From positions 186,001 through 250,000 of the forward strand of contig JAWLAZ010000001.1 in the NCBI GenBank assembly GCA_041395205.1: a stretch of DNA of 64,000 nucleotides, read 5' to 3'. The notes below the pieces were generated by a model, which saw nothing but the letters and a program-made list of their open reading frames with translations, was not told where the DNA came from and ran no database searches. The DNA is from JAHEFU01 sp041395205 (lineage in GTDB: Bacteria > 4484-113 > JAFGCY01). Below are positions 25,283 to 33,004 of this stretch, in pieces (position 1 is the first letter of the stretch; each line of letters opens with the position of its first letter). The position numbers and the translations under genes are program-made.

Positions 25283-27403
25283 GTGCGAATTTCCGCTGCG
25301 ATCCTGCTGGGCTGCCTCGTGATCCTTGGCGGCCGGAGCTGGGCCGCGGACGGCAGCGTGAGCTACAAGGCCCGCGTCGTCCATGACGAGCGCCAGAACA
25401 TCTCCTACGTCGATGGCCATGTGGACCTCGCCAGCAATGCCTACGAGGAGCTGGTCGGCCAGAGCTACACATTCAACTGGCGCAGCATGCCCGCCCAGAT
25501 GATCAGCACCCGCTCGGCCATGCCCTCCATCTGGTCCGATGGCAAGCGCACCGCCCAGCGCCTGGCGGATGCCTTCCCGCGCTTCGACAGCCCGCTGCTC
25601 AGGCACTTCATCGTCAGCCGTGTGATTGGCGACCTGGACGAACTGGAGGCCGGGCAGAAATACCTCGGCGACCAGCTGCAGATCGACAGTGTGGAACTCG
25701 CTGAGGACAGCTTCGAGCTGATTGCACTGTTCCGCGGTTCGCCGCTCGTGGTGTTCGGCAAGCTCACACACCAGGACGGCCATGTGCTGGCCGGGGACTT
25801 CGGCGTGCTGGATGCGGCCGGCGAGCTCTACCAGTACTTCATTGATGAAATCAGCTATTCCCCGCAGCAGCTGGCCCAGGCCCCGGTGCTGCCGGACTTC
25901 GACCCGAGCCGGTACGTGGAATTCCACGGCGAGGGCGAGCAGGTTCCGATCAAGCCCGTCAAGGACTGGCTGGTGTTCCAGGCCCGGCTCCCGAATGGCC
26001 GTCCCCTGAACCTGGTGTTCGACAGCGGCGCGGAGCAGATGATCGTGGACGACCTCGTGCTGCAGCTCGATGCCGGGCTGCACCCCGAGGGCAATGTCAA
26101 GGTCGGCGGTGCGCTGGCCAATGAGTCGATGCAGCTCTACGGCGGCTTCGGCTTCGAGGTCGGCGGGGTCAGCTTCCGGAACATGCCCGTGATCGGCACG
26201 CAGCTCACGAGCCTCGGCTACGGCGCGGACATGCGCATCCACGGCATCGTCGGCAATGAGATCCTGCAGCTCTGCCGGCTGGACCTCGACCTCAGCAAGG
26301 GCCAGATGACCCTCAACCCGCCGGGTGAGGGCGGACGCCCCAGCGGCCAGGAACTGGCCCTGACCTTCATCCGCGACCTGCCGCATGTCGAGGCCGATGT
26401 CAACAACACCGGTCCCTCGCTGCTGCTGCTGGATACCGGGCAGCGCGCCCCGCTTTCGATGAACCTTGACTGGGTGGAGCAGCGCGAGCTGGCGGACGAC
26501 CTGAAGATGAACGGCTTCCTCGGCGACGTGACCGGCGGCTTCGCCCCGCGCTACATCCTCGAGGAACTGGACATCAGCTTCGCCGGGCAGGACTACCCGG
26601 CCCGCGTGGTGGATGCCGGCTATGAGCGCAGCTTCGACTACCGCGGCCGCCAGGTGATCGGCGCGATCGGCTTCCCGCTGATTTCGCAGCACTTCGGCGG
26701 GATCACCTTCGACTACTCCCAGCGCAAGCTCTACCTGCGCAACCCCGGCACGGACCTGAACTTCACCGGCTCCGAGGCCGCCTGGGACTTTGAATCACGC
26801 TACACCTACATCGCCGATGCCGGCAGCGCTGACAGCGGCCGCGAACTGGCGGCGGGTGACGCCGAGCCGGTGAGCAGCATGCAGGAGATCGACCCGCGCC
26901 GGCCCAGCCTGCTGCGCGATGGCGACAAGCGCAAGCCGCGCGACGAGCGCGAATCCGGAGACTGGGTGGACCGCGTCAAGGCCGTGCATGACCCGCTCAA
27001 CCTGCTGCGCAGCGGCCAGTACGGCAGCGGCCCGGCACGCTACTGGAATGACGATGAGGACGAGGCTGGGGATGAGGCGGCGCGCATCCGCCTGGACCGT
27101 GGTCCGGCCGGTCAGGACGCGGAAGCATCCCAGCAGCAGCTGACCAGTCCCGGGCCGGCGACCGGGCAGCCAGACGGCAGCGAGAACAGCGTCAATCCGC
27201 TGCAGACCCCACTGGAATTCCGCAACATCGACTTCAGCACGCGCCTGCAGCTGCTGCGCAATGTCCGCAGCCTGTTCCGCTACATGCAGAACACCTCGCA
27301 TATGCTGCTGCAGTGGTACCCGGCCCTGCAGCAGGGCCAGACCCCGCAGCGCAGTGAATTCGACTATTCGCAGAGCAGGCTGGAGTTCGAGGAACTGAAG
27401 TAG
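25283..27403 (+). CDS. exported retropepsin-like aspartic protease-fold protein (two D[ST]G motifs)
   Basis: The 706-residue precursor has a short signal peptide (RISAAILLGCLVILGGRSWAA). Two aspartic-protease signatures are visible: LVFDSGAEQMIVDD (Asp about residue 247) and LLLDTGQRAPLSM (Asp about residue 384). Each is followed about 70 residues later by a hydrophobic-Gly strand (GIVGNEILQLC; GAIGFPLISQHFGGITFDY). This matches Asp_protease_2 repeats as in bacterial gag-like exported proteases. The C-terminal 200 residues are charged and disordered. The GTG start and immediately adjacent TATAAT suggest leaderless expression. Reading further upstream in frame is antisense to ybeY and is rejected. 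Confidence 0.8.
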   Translation: MRISAAILLGCLVILGGRSWAADGSVSYKARVVHDERQNISYVDGHVDLASNAYEELVGQSYTFNWRSMPAQMISTRSAMPSIWSDGKRTAQRLADAFPRFDSPLLRHFIVSRVIGDLDELEAGQKYLGDQLQIDSVELAEDSFELIALFRGSPLVVFGKLTHQDGHVLAGDFGVLDAAGELYQYFIDEISYSPQQLAQAPVLPDFDPSRYVEFHGEGEQVPIKPVKDWLVFQARLPNGRPLNLVFDSGAEQMIVDDLVLQLDAGLHPEGNVKVGGALANESMQLYGGFGFEVGGVSFRNMPVIGTQLTSLGYGADMRIHGIVGNEILQLCRLDLDLSKGQMTLNPPGEGGRPSGQELALTFIRDLPHVEADVNNTGPSLLLLDTGQRAPLSMNLDWVEQRELADDLKMNGFLGDVTGGFAPRYILEELDISFAGQDYPARVVDAGYERSFDYRGRQVIGAIGFPLISQHFGGITFDYSQRKLYLRNPGTDLNFTGSEAAWDFESRYTYIADAGSADSGRELAAGDAEPVSSMQEIDPRRPSLLRDGDKRKPRDERESGDWVDRVKAVHDPLNLLRSGQYGSGPARYWNDDEDEAGDEAARIRLDRGPAGQDAEASQQQLTSPGPATGQPDGSENSVNPLQTPLEFRNIDFSTRLQLLRNVRSLFRYMQNTSHMLLQWYPALQQGQTPQRSEFDYSQSRLEFEELK

Positions 27404-27442
27404 CCGGGAAGGGGCCGGATACCTAATTAATACATTTTGGGA

Positions 27443-27458
27443 TAGAATGACAGAGCAG
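27443..27458 (+). promoter_or_regulatory. -10 hexamer TAGAAT before the CsrA-like gene
   Basis: TAGAAT at 27443-27448 ends 9 bases before the GTG at 27458, and no convincing Shine-Dalgarno sequence is present. The surrounding 25 bases are AT-rich, as expected of a promoter. Confidence 0.45.
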
Positions 27459-27910
27459 TGCTCGTACTGACGCGCAAACCGGGTGAGAAGATCATGCTCG
27501 GACCCACCTACGAGGTCGAGGTGCTTTCGGTTGAACGCGGCGTCGTACGCTTCTCATTCTCAGTGGACCGCCCCGTTTCCCTGATGCCCGGCAATGTGCA
27601 GATTGACGCCATGCCCGGCGCGGACGACGGCGGGATGTCCCCGATCCGTCTGACCCGCAAGGTGGACGACTCCGTGGTGATCGAACTCGACGGCCTGGAC
27701 CAGATCGAGGTGCTCGTCGTGAGCGTCAAGGGCGAAAGCGTGCGCGTGGGGGTCAAGGCCCCGCGCCATGTGCAGATCCACCGCCATGAGATCTACGAGC
27801 TGATCCAGGGCGAGAACATCGCCGCCGCGCGCCCGACGGAGATCGACACGGCCGGGATCCAGGAGATGCTGCGCCGCCAGCGCGTGGAAACGGAAGGCGA
27901 CGGGGACTAG
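27458..27910 (+). CDS. tandem CsrA-like RNA-binding protein
   Basis: CsrA is normally about 60-75 residues and works as a dimer that binds GGA-containing mRNA leaders. This 150-residue protein has two CsrA-like units. The first begins LVLTRKPGEKIMLGPTYEV and ends DRPVSLMPGNVQI; it has the LTRK-GE start but has diverged at the normal GV-AP-xVxIHR end. The second, IRLTRKVDDSVVIELDG through VRVGVKAPRHVQIHRHEIYELIQGEN, keeps the RNA-binding strand and the RVGVKAPxxVxIHRxEIY signature. A single chain may therefore form a pseudo-dimer. The start is GTG. No flagellar gene or fliW is nearby. Confidence 0.85.
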   Translation: MLVLTRKPGEKIMLGPTYEVEVLSVERGVVRFSFSVDRPVSLMPGNVQIDAMPGADDGGMSPIRLTRKVDDSVVIELDGLDQIEVLVVSVKGESVRVGVKAPRHVQIHRHEIYELIQGENIAAARPTEIDTAGIQEMLRRQRVETEGDGD

Positions 27911-28453
27911 GAGCTGCCTCGGGGAGGAGCTGCGCAATCACGCCAGCGGCGTGACGCACGATGAGCTGCGGGAGATTCGCACGTGCTCTGGTGGCAACTC
28001 GGTGGAATCGGCGCCTGGAAGATTTACCACAGAGGCCTCAGAGAGCACAGAGAGCTGAATCAGAAACAGTATGAGAATCAGATTCAGACTTGGAAACTGA
28101 TGAAGGACCGGCGTTGCCCCGCAACGCCAGCACGCGAGCGGCTGCTTCGTGCGCAACACTTTTGGCGTTTGATGGTATGTTGCCAGAATCATTCCTCTCT
28201 GCGCCAGAAGAACCGTCACGCAGTGCCTCGTCGTCAATCGAACGAATGTGAGGCGAGCAGTCGCGCGAGAAGCCTCGTACACGCCATTCTGGTTTTATTG
28301 GCGCAGAGGTGCTGAGAACCAGGAGGCGCAGAGCTGGACAATGTTTGATTGGTTCATTCCTCATTGCTCATTGCATCGCGGTATGTACTCCTAGGCGCAG
28401 CGGGACTGCGCCGCTACCCCTGACAACCCAGCTCCTGGAATCTCAAAGCTGGA
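27911..28453. other. intergenic region with palindromes and heptad-type repeats, no convincing gene
   Basis: About 540 bases without a supportable gene. It holds hairpins at 27938-27954 (TCACGCC/GGCGTGA), 28110-28128 (GGCGTTGC/GCAACGCC) and 28394-28412 (GGCGCAG/CTGCGCC). It also has CACAGAG-type heptads at about 28027-28110 and related GCGCAGAGG repeats at about 28299-28332, and a family-2 repeat at 28412-28440. The 28135-28370 part is lower in GC and may be decayed inserted sequence. Open frames here have no start signals or protein-like composition. Confidence 0.6.
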
Positions 28454-28484
28454 TTGACCCCCCCCCCCCCCTTCTTGTTATACT
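28454..28484 (+). promoter_or_regulatory. promoter with 14-base poly-C tract in the spacer (phase-variable candidate)
   Basis: TTGACC (28454-28459) and TATACT (28479-28484) make a -35/-10 pair. Between them lies a run of C from 28458 to 28471 (14 C). The spacer as written is 19 bases, two more than the optimum of 17. Slippage in the C run would change spacer length one base at a time and switch promoter strength. The promoter reads into the secreted-protein gene at 28514, whose leader carries GGAGGGA. Confidence 0.7.
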
Positions 28485-28513
28485 GCTAGCAATCATCCGC
28501 GGAGGGACTAATG

Positions 28514-29155
28514 ATGAACCTGCCGAGAACCGCTATCACAGCCTTGCTGATTGCGATAATGGCAATCGCAGCCTCGCAGGCCGGGGAGCCAGCCTACGGC
28601 ATCAATGACGACTGCCGCATCCTGACTGTTGCCAATGACCCCTCACTCGCCGAAGCCGGCCCTTACCAGTGGATCGGCTGGCACATGCAGGATGCCGCCG
28701 AACTGAACCCCGGTCGCGAGCTGAGCGAGGCGGAGCAGATCAGGCTCGGAGCCTGGCAGGATGAGCAAAATTTCGAACACAGCCTGCGATCATTATCCGG
28801 ACTGCTCGGCAGGTACTACCGCAGCACCGGTGAGCTGCCTGCAGATTCACAGGCAGTGCTGGCGGAATTCCTGGTCACTGACAATGCGGATGGCAACTCC
28901 GCCGCAAGCAACCTGAACCTGTACAACAACCTGTATGACCCGATCACAGGAGCGCTCTACTCCGATTTCCAGTCCAGTGAATGGAAGGCCGGCGCACTGT
29001 TCGTCGAGCATTTTGACAATGCAGTGGAAGCGCAGGCCAGGCTCGAAGCCCTGCTGGGTGACGGTGCTGCCGGATATTCAGCCCGGACTGCAACCCACAT
29101 CATTGTGTATGGCGCAGAGCCCGGCTCCGTGATTTTTGACGACTGGTTCTTCTAG
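28514..29155 (+). CDS. secreted protein of unknown function behind a poly-C promoter
   Basis: The 213-residue precursor has a signal peptide (MNLPRTAITALLIAIMAIAASQAG). The mature part is acidic, with LSEAEQIRLGAWQDEQNFEHSL, SNLNLYNNLYDPITGALYSDF and a C-terminal THIIVYGAEPGSVIFDDWFF. No family is recognised. Two adjacent ATGs (28511, 28514) are available; GGAGGGA at 28501-28507 fits the second with 6 bases spacing. It is the only gene downstream of the poly-C promoter, so its abundance may vary between cells; a surface or secreted role fits phase variation. Confidence 0.75.
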   Translation: MNLPRTAITALLIAIMAIAASQAGEPAYGINDDCRILTVANDPSLAEAGPYQWIGWHMQDAAELNPGRELSEAEQIRLGAWQDEQNFEHSLRSLSGLLGRYYRSTGELPADSQAVLAEFLVTDNADGNSAASNLNLYNNLYDPITGALYSDFQSSEWKAGALFVEHFDNAVEAQARLEALLGDGAAGYSARTATHIIVYGAEPGSVIFDDWFF

Positions 29156-29161
29156 GAGGCG

Positions 29162-30142
29162 TCAGTCCGCCTCCGGGCCCTTCGTCTGGCGGATGGACCA
29201 GTGCGAGCCCGCCGCCACCTGGGCCTGGCGCTCCGTCAGGTCCTGGCTCTCGCGCAGCTCGCCGTTGTCAGGATCCGTGAGCGTCATGCGGATGTAGTCC
29301 GTCTCCCGCTGCGGATTCTCGCCGAAGCCCACGAAGGCATAGACCCGGAAGTCGTGGTAGTAGTCATAGGCCTTGTCGAAGAACAGCGGGAGCCGGGCCC
29401 GGGCATAGACCCGCCACTCGCTGCCCCCGCCCCTGAGCCAGGCCTCGCTCCAGTTGGTCCCGCGCGGCATGCCGGGATCCTCGGGGTCGAGGTACCACAT
29501 CTCCTCCTCCATGATCACGAGCAGGCGCAGGCGCGGATCAAGCCCCGTTTCGTTGTCATCCACGGCGAGCGTTAGGTCGATCACGAATTCCTCGCCCGGC
29601 TCCAGCTCCTCATAGCCCGGCCCGCGCTCGAAGCTGTAGGCGCTGAATTCCTCAAAGCGCACCGTGGGCAGCGGCGGTCCCTCGATCGTGAAGCTCTGCT
29701 CCATGCTCACCGTGCGCGCGCCCTTCAGCGAGGCCTCGAGCACGGCGGTGAAGCGGCTGTCCCCCAGCCAGGCATCGGCATCCATGAAGTCCGTGAACTC
29801 CAGCACGTACTGCCCGTTGCCGAAGCTTTCCGTGCGCTTCTGCTTGATCAGCGGGTGCTTGCGTTCATCATCATCTGCGCTGTAGGCCACGAGGAACAGT
29901 TCCAGCTTCTCGCGCCGGCCATCATCAAGCCCGCTGATCTCGAACAGCATCGAGAGGCCCAGCAGGTCCGCCTCCTCATGGCTGAAGCGGCTGGCGCTGG
30001 AGGCCGGGCCATCCTTCAGGGAATAGACGGACAGCTCGCTGATATGCAGGCTGCGGTCCTGGGCCCGGGCCGGGGCCAGCAGGCAGATCAGGAGCAGGGG
30101 CAGGAGAATTGCGATACGGGACACGCGCTGAAGATAACACAT
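29162..30142 (-). CDS. secreted protein with two similar beta-rich halves
   Basis: The protein has a signal peptide (RIAILLPLLLICLLAPARAQ) and about 300 mature residues. The two halves are similar: 'LHISELSVYSLKDGPASSASRFSHEEADLLGLSMLFEISGL' resembles 'VRFEEFSAYSFERGPGYEELEPGEEFVIDLTLAV', suggesting an internal duplication of a beta-sandwich. No catalytic motif is visible. The start is uncertain: ATG at 30142 or GTG at 30124. The GTG is preceded by a TATCTT at 6 bases, the leaderless pattern seen elsewhere here. The gene is divergent from htpX and convergent with the gene at 28514. Confidence 0.7.
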   Translation of the reverse strand: MCYLQRVSRIAILLPLLLICLLAPARAQDRSLHISELSVYSLKDGPASSASRFSHEEADLLGLSMLFEISGLDDGRREKLELFLVAYSADDDERKHPLIKQKRTESFGNGQYVLEFTDFMDADAWLGDSRFTAVLEASLKGARTVSMEQSFTIEGPPLPTVRFEEFSAYSFERGPGYEELEPGEEFVIDLTLAVDDNETGLDPRLRLLVIMEEEMWYLDPEDPGMPRGTNWSEAWLRGGGSEWRVYARARLPLFFDKAYDYYHDFRVYAFVGFGENPQRETDYIRMTLTDPDNGELRESQDLTERQAQVAAGSHWSIRQTKGPEAD

Positions 30143-30265
30143 CAGGCAGCATGACGCATTTAGCGGCCCCTGCGTTGAACACCGGGGAGCCCGGGAATGC
30201 GTCATAACCAGCGGCTGCAGAGGCCCGGGGCATGGCCTGCCCAAGGGCTAATATATGCGGGGACA

Positions 30266-31183
30266 ATGTACGGATTCGAGGCACAGATTGCGGCGAACAA
30301 GCTCAAGACCTTCGGGGTCGTGCTGGGCTTCACGCTGTTCATCCTGATTCTGGGCTACACCGTCGGCGAGGCCTTCTCACCGGATCTGACCTACACCATC
30401 CTCACGGGCTGCATGGTCTTCGCGATCTTCGGTACGGGGCTTGGCTACTGGTACAGCGACCGGATCATCACCGCGATGGTCGGGGCCCGGCCCGCCAACC
30501 CGCATATCTACCGCGAGCGTTTCCTGATCGACAGCATCGAGGGCCTCGTGCTGGCCTGCGGCCTGCCGGCGATTCCGAAGGCCTATGTGATCGACAGCCC
30601 GGCGATGAATGCCTTCGCCACGGGCCGCGACCCGCAGCATTCGCTGATCGCGGTCACCACCGGCCTGCTGGATGCCCTCGACCGCCAGGAGCTGGAGGGC
30701 GTGCTGGCGCATGAGATGTCGCATATCTACAACCGCGACATCATGCTGATGGGCGTGGCGGCGATCCTCGTGGGCGGGATCGCGATGTTCAGCCATGTGA
30801 TGACCCGCATGCTCTGGTACGGCGGCGGCGGGCGGCGGCGCGACAATGACAGCGGCGGCGGCGGTGCGCTGGCCCTGATCGGAATCGTCTTCCTGATCCT
30901 CGCGCCGATCTTCGCCAACCTGCTCAACCTGATGCTCTCGCGCAAGCGCGAATTCCTCGCGGATGCCACGGCCGTCAAGCTGACCCGCAACCCCGAGGGC
31001 CTGAAGAATGCGCTCTTGAAGATCAGCAATTCCTCCGAGCCGATGCCGGAGGTGGAGCAGGAGCTGAGCGCCCTGTTCATCGACCATCCGCAGAAGAAGC
31101 GCTCCGCGATGGGCGGGCTGGCCGCGATGCTCGCCACGCATCCGCCGATCGAGGCCCGCATCGCCGCGCTGGAACGGATGTAG
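30266..31183 (+). CDS. htpX: membrane zinc metalloprotease of the M48/HtpX family
   Basis: The 305-residue protein has two N-terminal membrane segments, the zinc motif HEMSHIYNRD (HExxH, about residue 149), a second pair of membrane segments (AAILVGGIAMFSHVM; ALIGIVFLILAPIFANLLNLML) and the third ligand region SRKREFLADATAV. HtpX degrades misfolded membrane proteins under stress. Membrane topology and order match the family. TAATAT/TATATG lies 9-11 bases before the ATG with GGGGA between, so the leader is very short. A longer upstream ORF start (30197) is not supported. Confidence 0.92.
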   Translation: MYGFEAQIAANKLKTFGVVLGFTLFILILGYTVGEAFSPDLTYTILTGCMVFAIFGTGLGYWYSDRIITAMVGARPANPHIYRERFLIDSIEGLVLACGLPAIPKAYVIDSPAMNAFATGRDPQHSLIAVTTGLLDALDRQELEGVLAHEMSHIYNRDIMLMGVAAILVGGIAMFSHVMTRMLWYGGGGRRRDNDSGGGGALALIGIVFLILAPIFANLLNLMLSRKREFLADATAVKLTRNPEGLKNALLKISNSSEPMPEVEQELSALFIDHPQKKRSAMGGLAAMLATHPPIEARIAALERM

Positions 31184-31286
31184 CCTGCCCACCGGTACCT
31201 CCATTTACAGCCGCCAGCGGTATGCTTCGTCTCAGTTGATCCGCCCTATACTCCTATTGCAATACCGGGCCAACGGGGAGTGGATC

Positions 31287-32930
31287 ATGCGTGGATTGAT
31301 TATTAGTGTTGTACTGATGTTGGCGCTGTTGCTGCTGGGCTGTGCCGGCCGGGACACTCAGGTGCAGTTGCCTGAAACAGCGCTGCCAACCGGGCAGCAG
31401 CCGGCCGCACTGCCTGCTCTCAGTAATCTGGAAGCCCCGCGCGGCATCGCAGCCGGCATGAGCCACGTCTTCAGCATGGCGGATGAAACGGCCTCACAGT
31501 CCGCGAACTGGGACGGCAGCCTGCTGACCCTGTCCCAGGCTCAACTGGCCTGGAGCATCCTCGGACTGAACATCGGTGAGGAAGCGCCCACCTCGCTGGA
31601 ACTGGCTGGTGTGCTGAACGGAATGTACGTGGCGGTCAGCGATTATGACAACGGCAGCTGGAAGTACATCGGCAGCGAGCTCTCGGAGCCGGCTGAACTG
31701 GATCTGACGGGGGGCGGATACACCAGCCCCTCCGGTTCGATCTACTTCGCGCTGATCGCCCCCGTGGGAGCGCACTGCCAGATGAATACGACGTTCAGGT
31801 ACGGCCTGCTCACGAAGGACGTGACACCTCCGGTCTGGACGGATGGCGAGGGCATCCTGAGTGTGGACGCCTCGCTCTACCCGGCTGAGCTGCACTGGCA
31901 TGAGGCGACGGACAGTGAGTCAGCGCCGGTGACCTACCTGATCTACCAGTATGCGAGTGCCAGTGGCATCGACTGGGAGCAGCCTACCCATGAAGTACCC
32001 GGCGATCTGCTGAGCACCGGCATCGGCATCCCCAATGAAAGCACGGAGCCCTTTGACTACGCCGTACGGGCGCGGGACGCGGTTGGCAATGTGACCGGCA
32101 ACACCAATTTCATCACAGCCACATTCAGCGATCGCTTCGAGGAACGGATCTATGACTGGCAACCCGGCGACCGCCTGGAGCTGAGCTGGACTGATCCCCA
32201 GCAGGATTCCGCGCTCAGGCTGCTGGCCCAGAATTTCAATGAGGGCAGTCCCGATGAGCCGGAAGGGCTGGACGGCAGAATCACATTCAGCGCTGATAGT
32301 GCGGTCAGTGGAGAGGCGAGTGAGAGTGCCACGCTGCTGCCCACGGCCTGGAATGGTGGCTATCTGCTCGAACTTCACTGGGACGGAGGTGAGACCTACA
32401 GAGTCAGGCTCTACGATGCCGCTGACAATCTGAAACAGGATCTGGGGAACTACACACCGACACCGGCAGCCTTCGGCGGAGCGATTGACTACTGCTACCT
32501 GCGCTACGACCCCCAGAGCTGGCCGCAGTCCGGCCAGTGGCAGCCAGGCTGGCGCCTGCAGATTGACTGGGACGACCCGAACCTGAACCTGGATCTCTGG
32601 GTGGAATCGCCTGGCCATCTGTATGGCGGTCCCGGCTGGTCGGAGGAACTGGACGGCTTGATGACATTCAGTGATGAAAGCAACACTGTCGGTGCGAGCA
32701 CTGAATGGATCGGCTTCACTGAGCTGTCCGAGCCGGGGGAGTATGAATTCATCCTCGACTGGTGGGAGACCTTGCCACCACTGCCGGAGAGCATTGAACT
32801 GACCTGGACAGTCTTCGACGAGGCGGACCAGCCGGTGCTGGGACCCGGTACCTTCACGCTCTACAACAGCGGGGAGGAAGTGAATCTGAGCGAAGTCTGG
32901 CCACTGGCCTGGCTTAATGGCAGCCCCTAG
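31287..32930 (+). CDS. lipoprotein with SDY module and fibronectin-like domain
   Basis: The 547-residue precursor has lipobox LLLLGC. After a linker the SDY module appears (AWSILGLNIGE ... YVAVSDYDNGSWKYIGSE ... GSIYFALIAPVG), homologous to those of the lipoproteins at 3451 and 8062. A fibronectin type III-like domain follows (VTPPVWTDGEGILSVDASLYPAELHWHEATDSESAPVTYLIYQY ... FDYAVRARDAVGN). The rest has two similar beta domains (YDWQPGDRLELSWTDPQQDS; QWQPGWRLQIDWDDPNLNLDLWVESPG), probably pre-peptidase C-terminal-like. GGAG precedes ATG 31287; the upstream ATT/ATG start at 31236 is rejected. An envelope binding role is inferred. Confidence 0.75.
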   Translation: MRGLIISVVLMLALLLLGCAGRDTQVQLPETALPTGQQPAALPALSNLEAPRGIAAGMSHVFSMADETASQSANWDGSLLTLSQAQLAWSILGLNIGEEAPTSLELAGVLNGMYVAVSDYDNGSWKYIGSELSEPAELDLTGGGYTSPSGSIYFALIAPVGAHCQMNTTFRYGLLTKDVTPPVWTDGEGILSVDASLYPAELHWHEATDSESAPVTYLIYQYASASGIDWEQPTHEVPGDLLSTGIGIPNESTEPFDYAVRARDAVGNVTGNTNFITATFSDRFEERIYDWQPGDRLELSWTDPQQDSALRLLAQNFNEGSPDEPEGLDGRITFSADSAVSGEASESATLLPTAWNGGYLLELHWDGGETYRVRLYDAADNLKQDLGNYTPTPAAFGGAIDYCYLRYDPQSWPQSGQWQPGWRLQIDWDDPNLNLDLWVESPGHLYGGPGWSEELDGLMTFSDESNTVGASTEWIGFTELSEPGEYEFILDWWETLPPLPESIELTWTVFDEADQPVLGPGTFTLYNSGEEVNLSEVWPLAWLNGSP

Positions 32931-32948
32931 CAGGCAGTGAATGAAAAA

Positions 32949-32970
32949 GGGGAAGGCCGTGGCCCTCCCC
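32949..32970 (-). terminator. intrinsic terminator for the peroxiredoxin gene
   Basis: GGGG and GGCC (32949-32958) pair with GGCC and CCCC (32961-32970) around a 2-base loop with one internal mismatch pair. On the minus strand the stem is followed by a run of five T (32948-32944), as in a Rho-independent terminator. It also lies behind the convergent lipoprotein gene. Confidence 0.7.
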
Positions 32971-33004
32971 TCATCAGTGTTCAGTTCCGTGGAAATGAAA
33001 CCGA

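Noticed and set aside
27983..28315. 110-residue open frame between the CsrA-like gene and the poly-C promoter
   Set aside because: It is built from repeat DNA, has no ribosome-binding site and no protein-like pattern.
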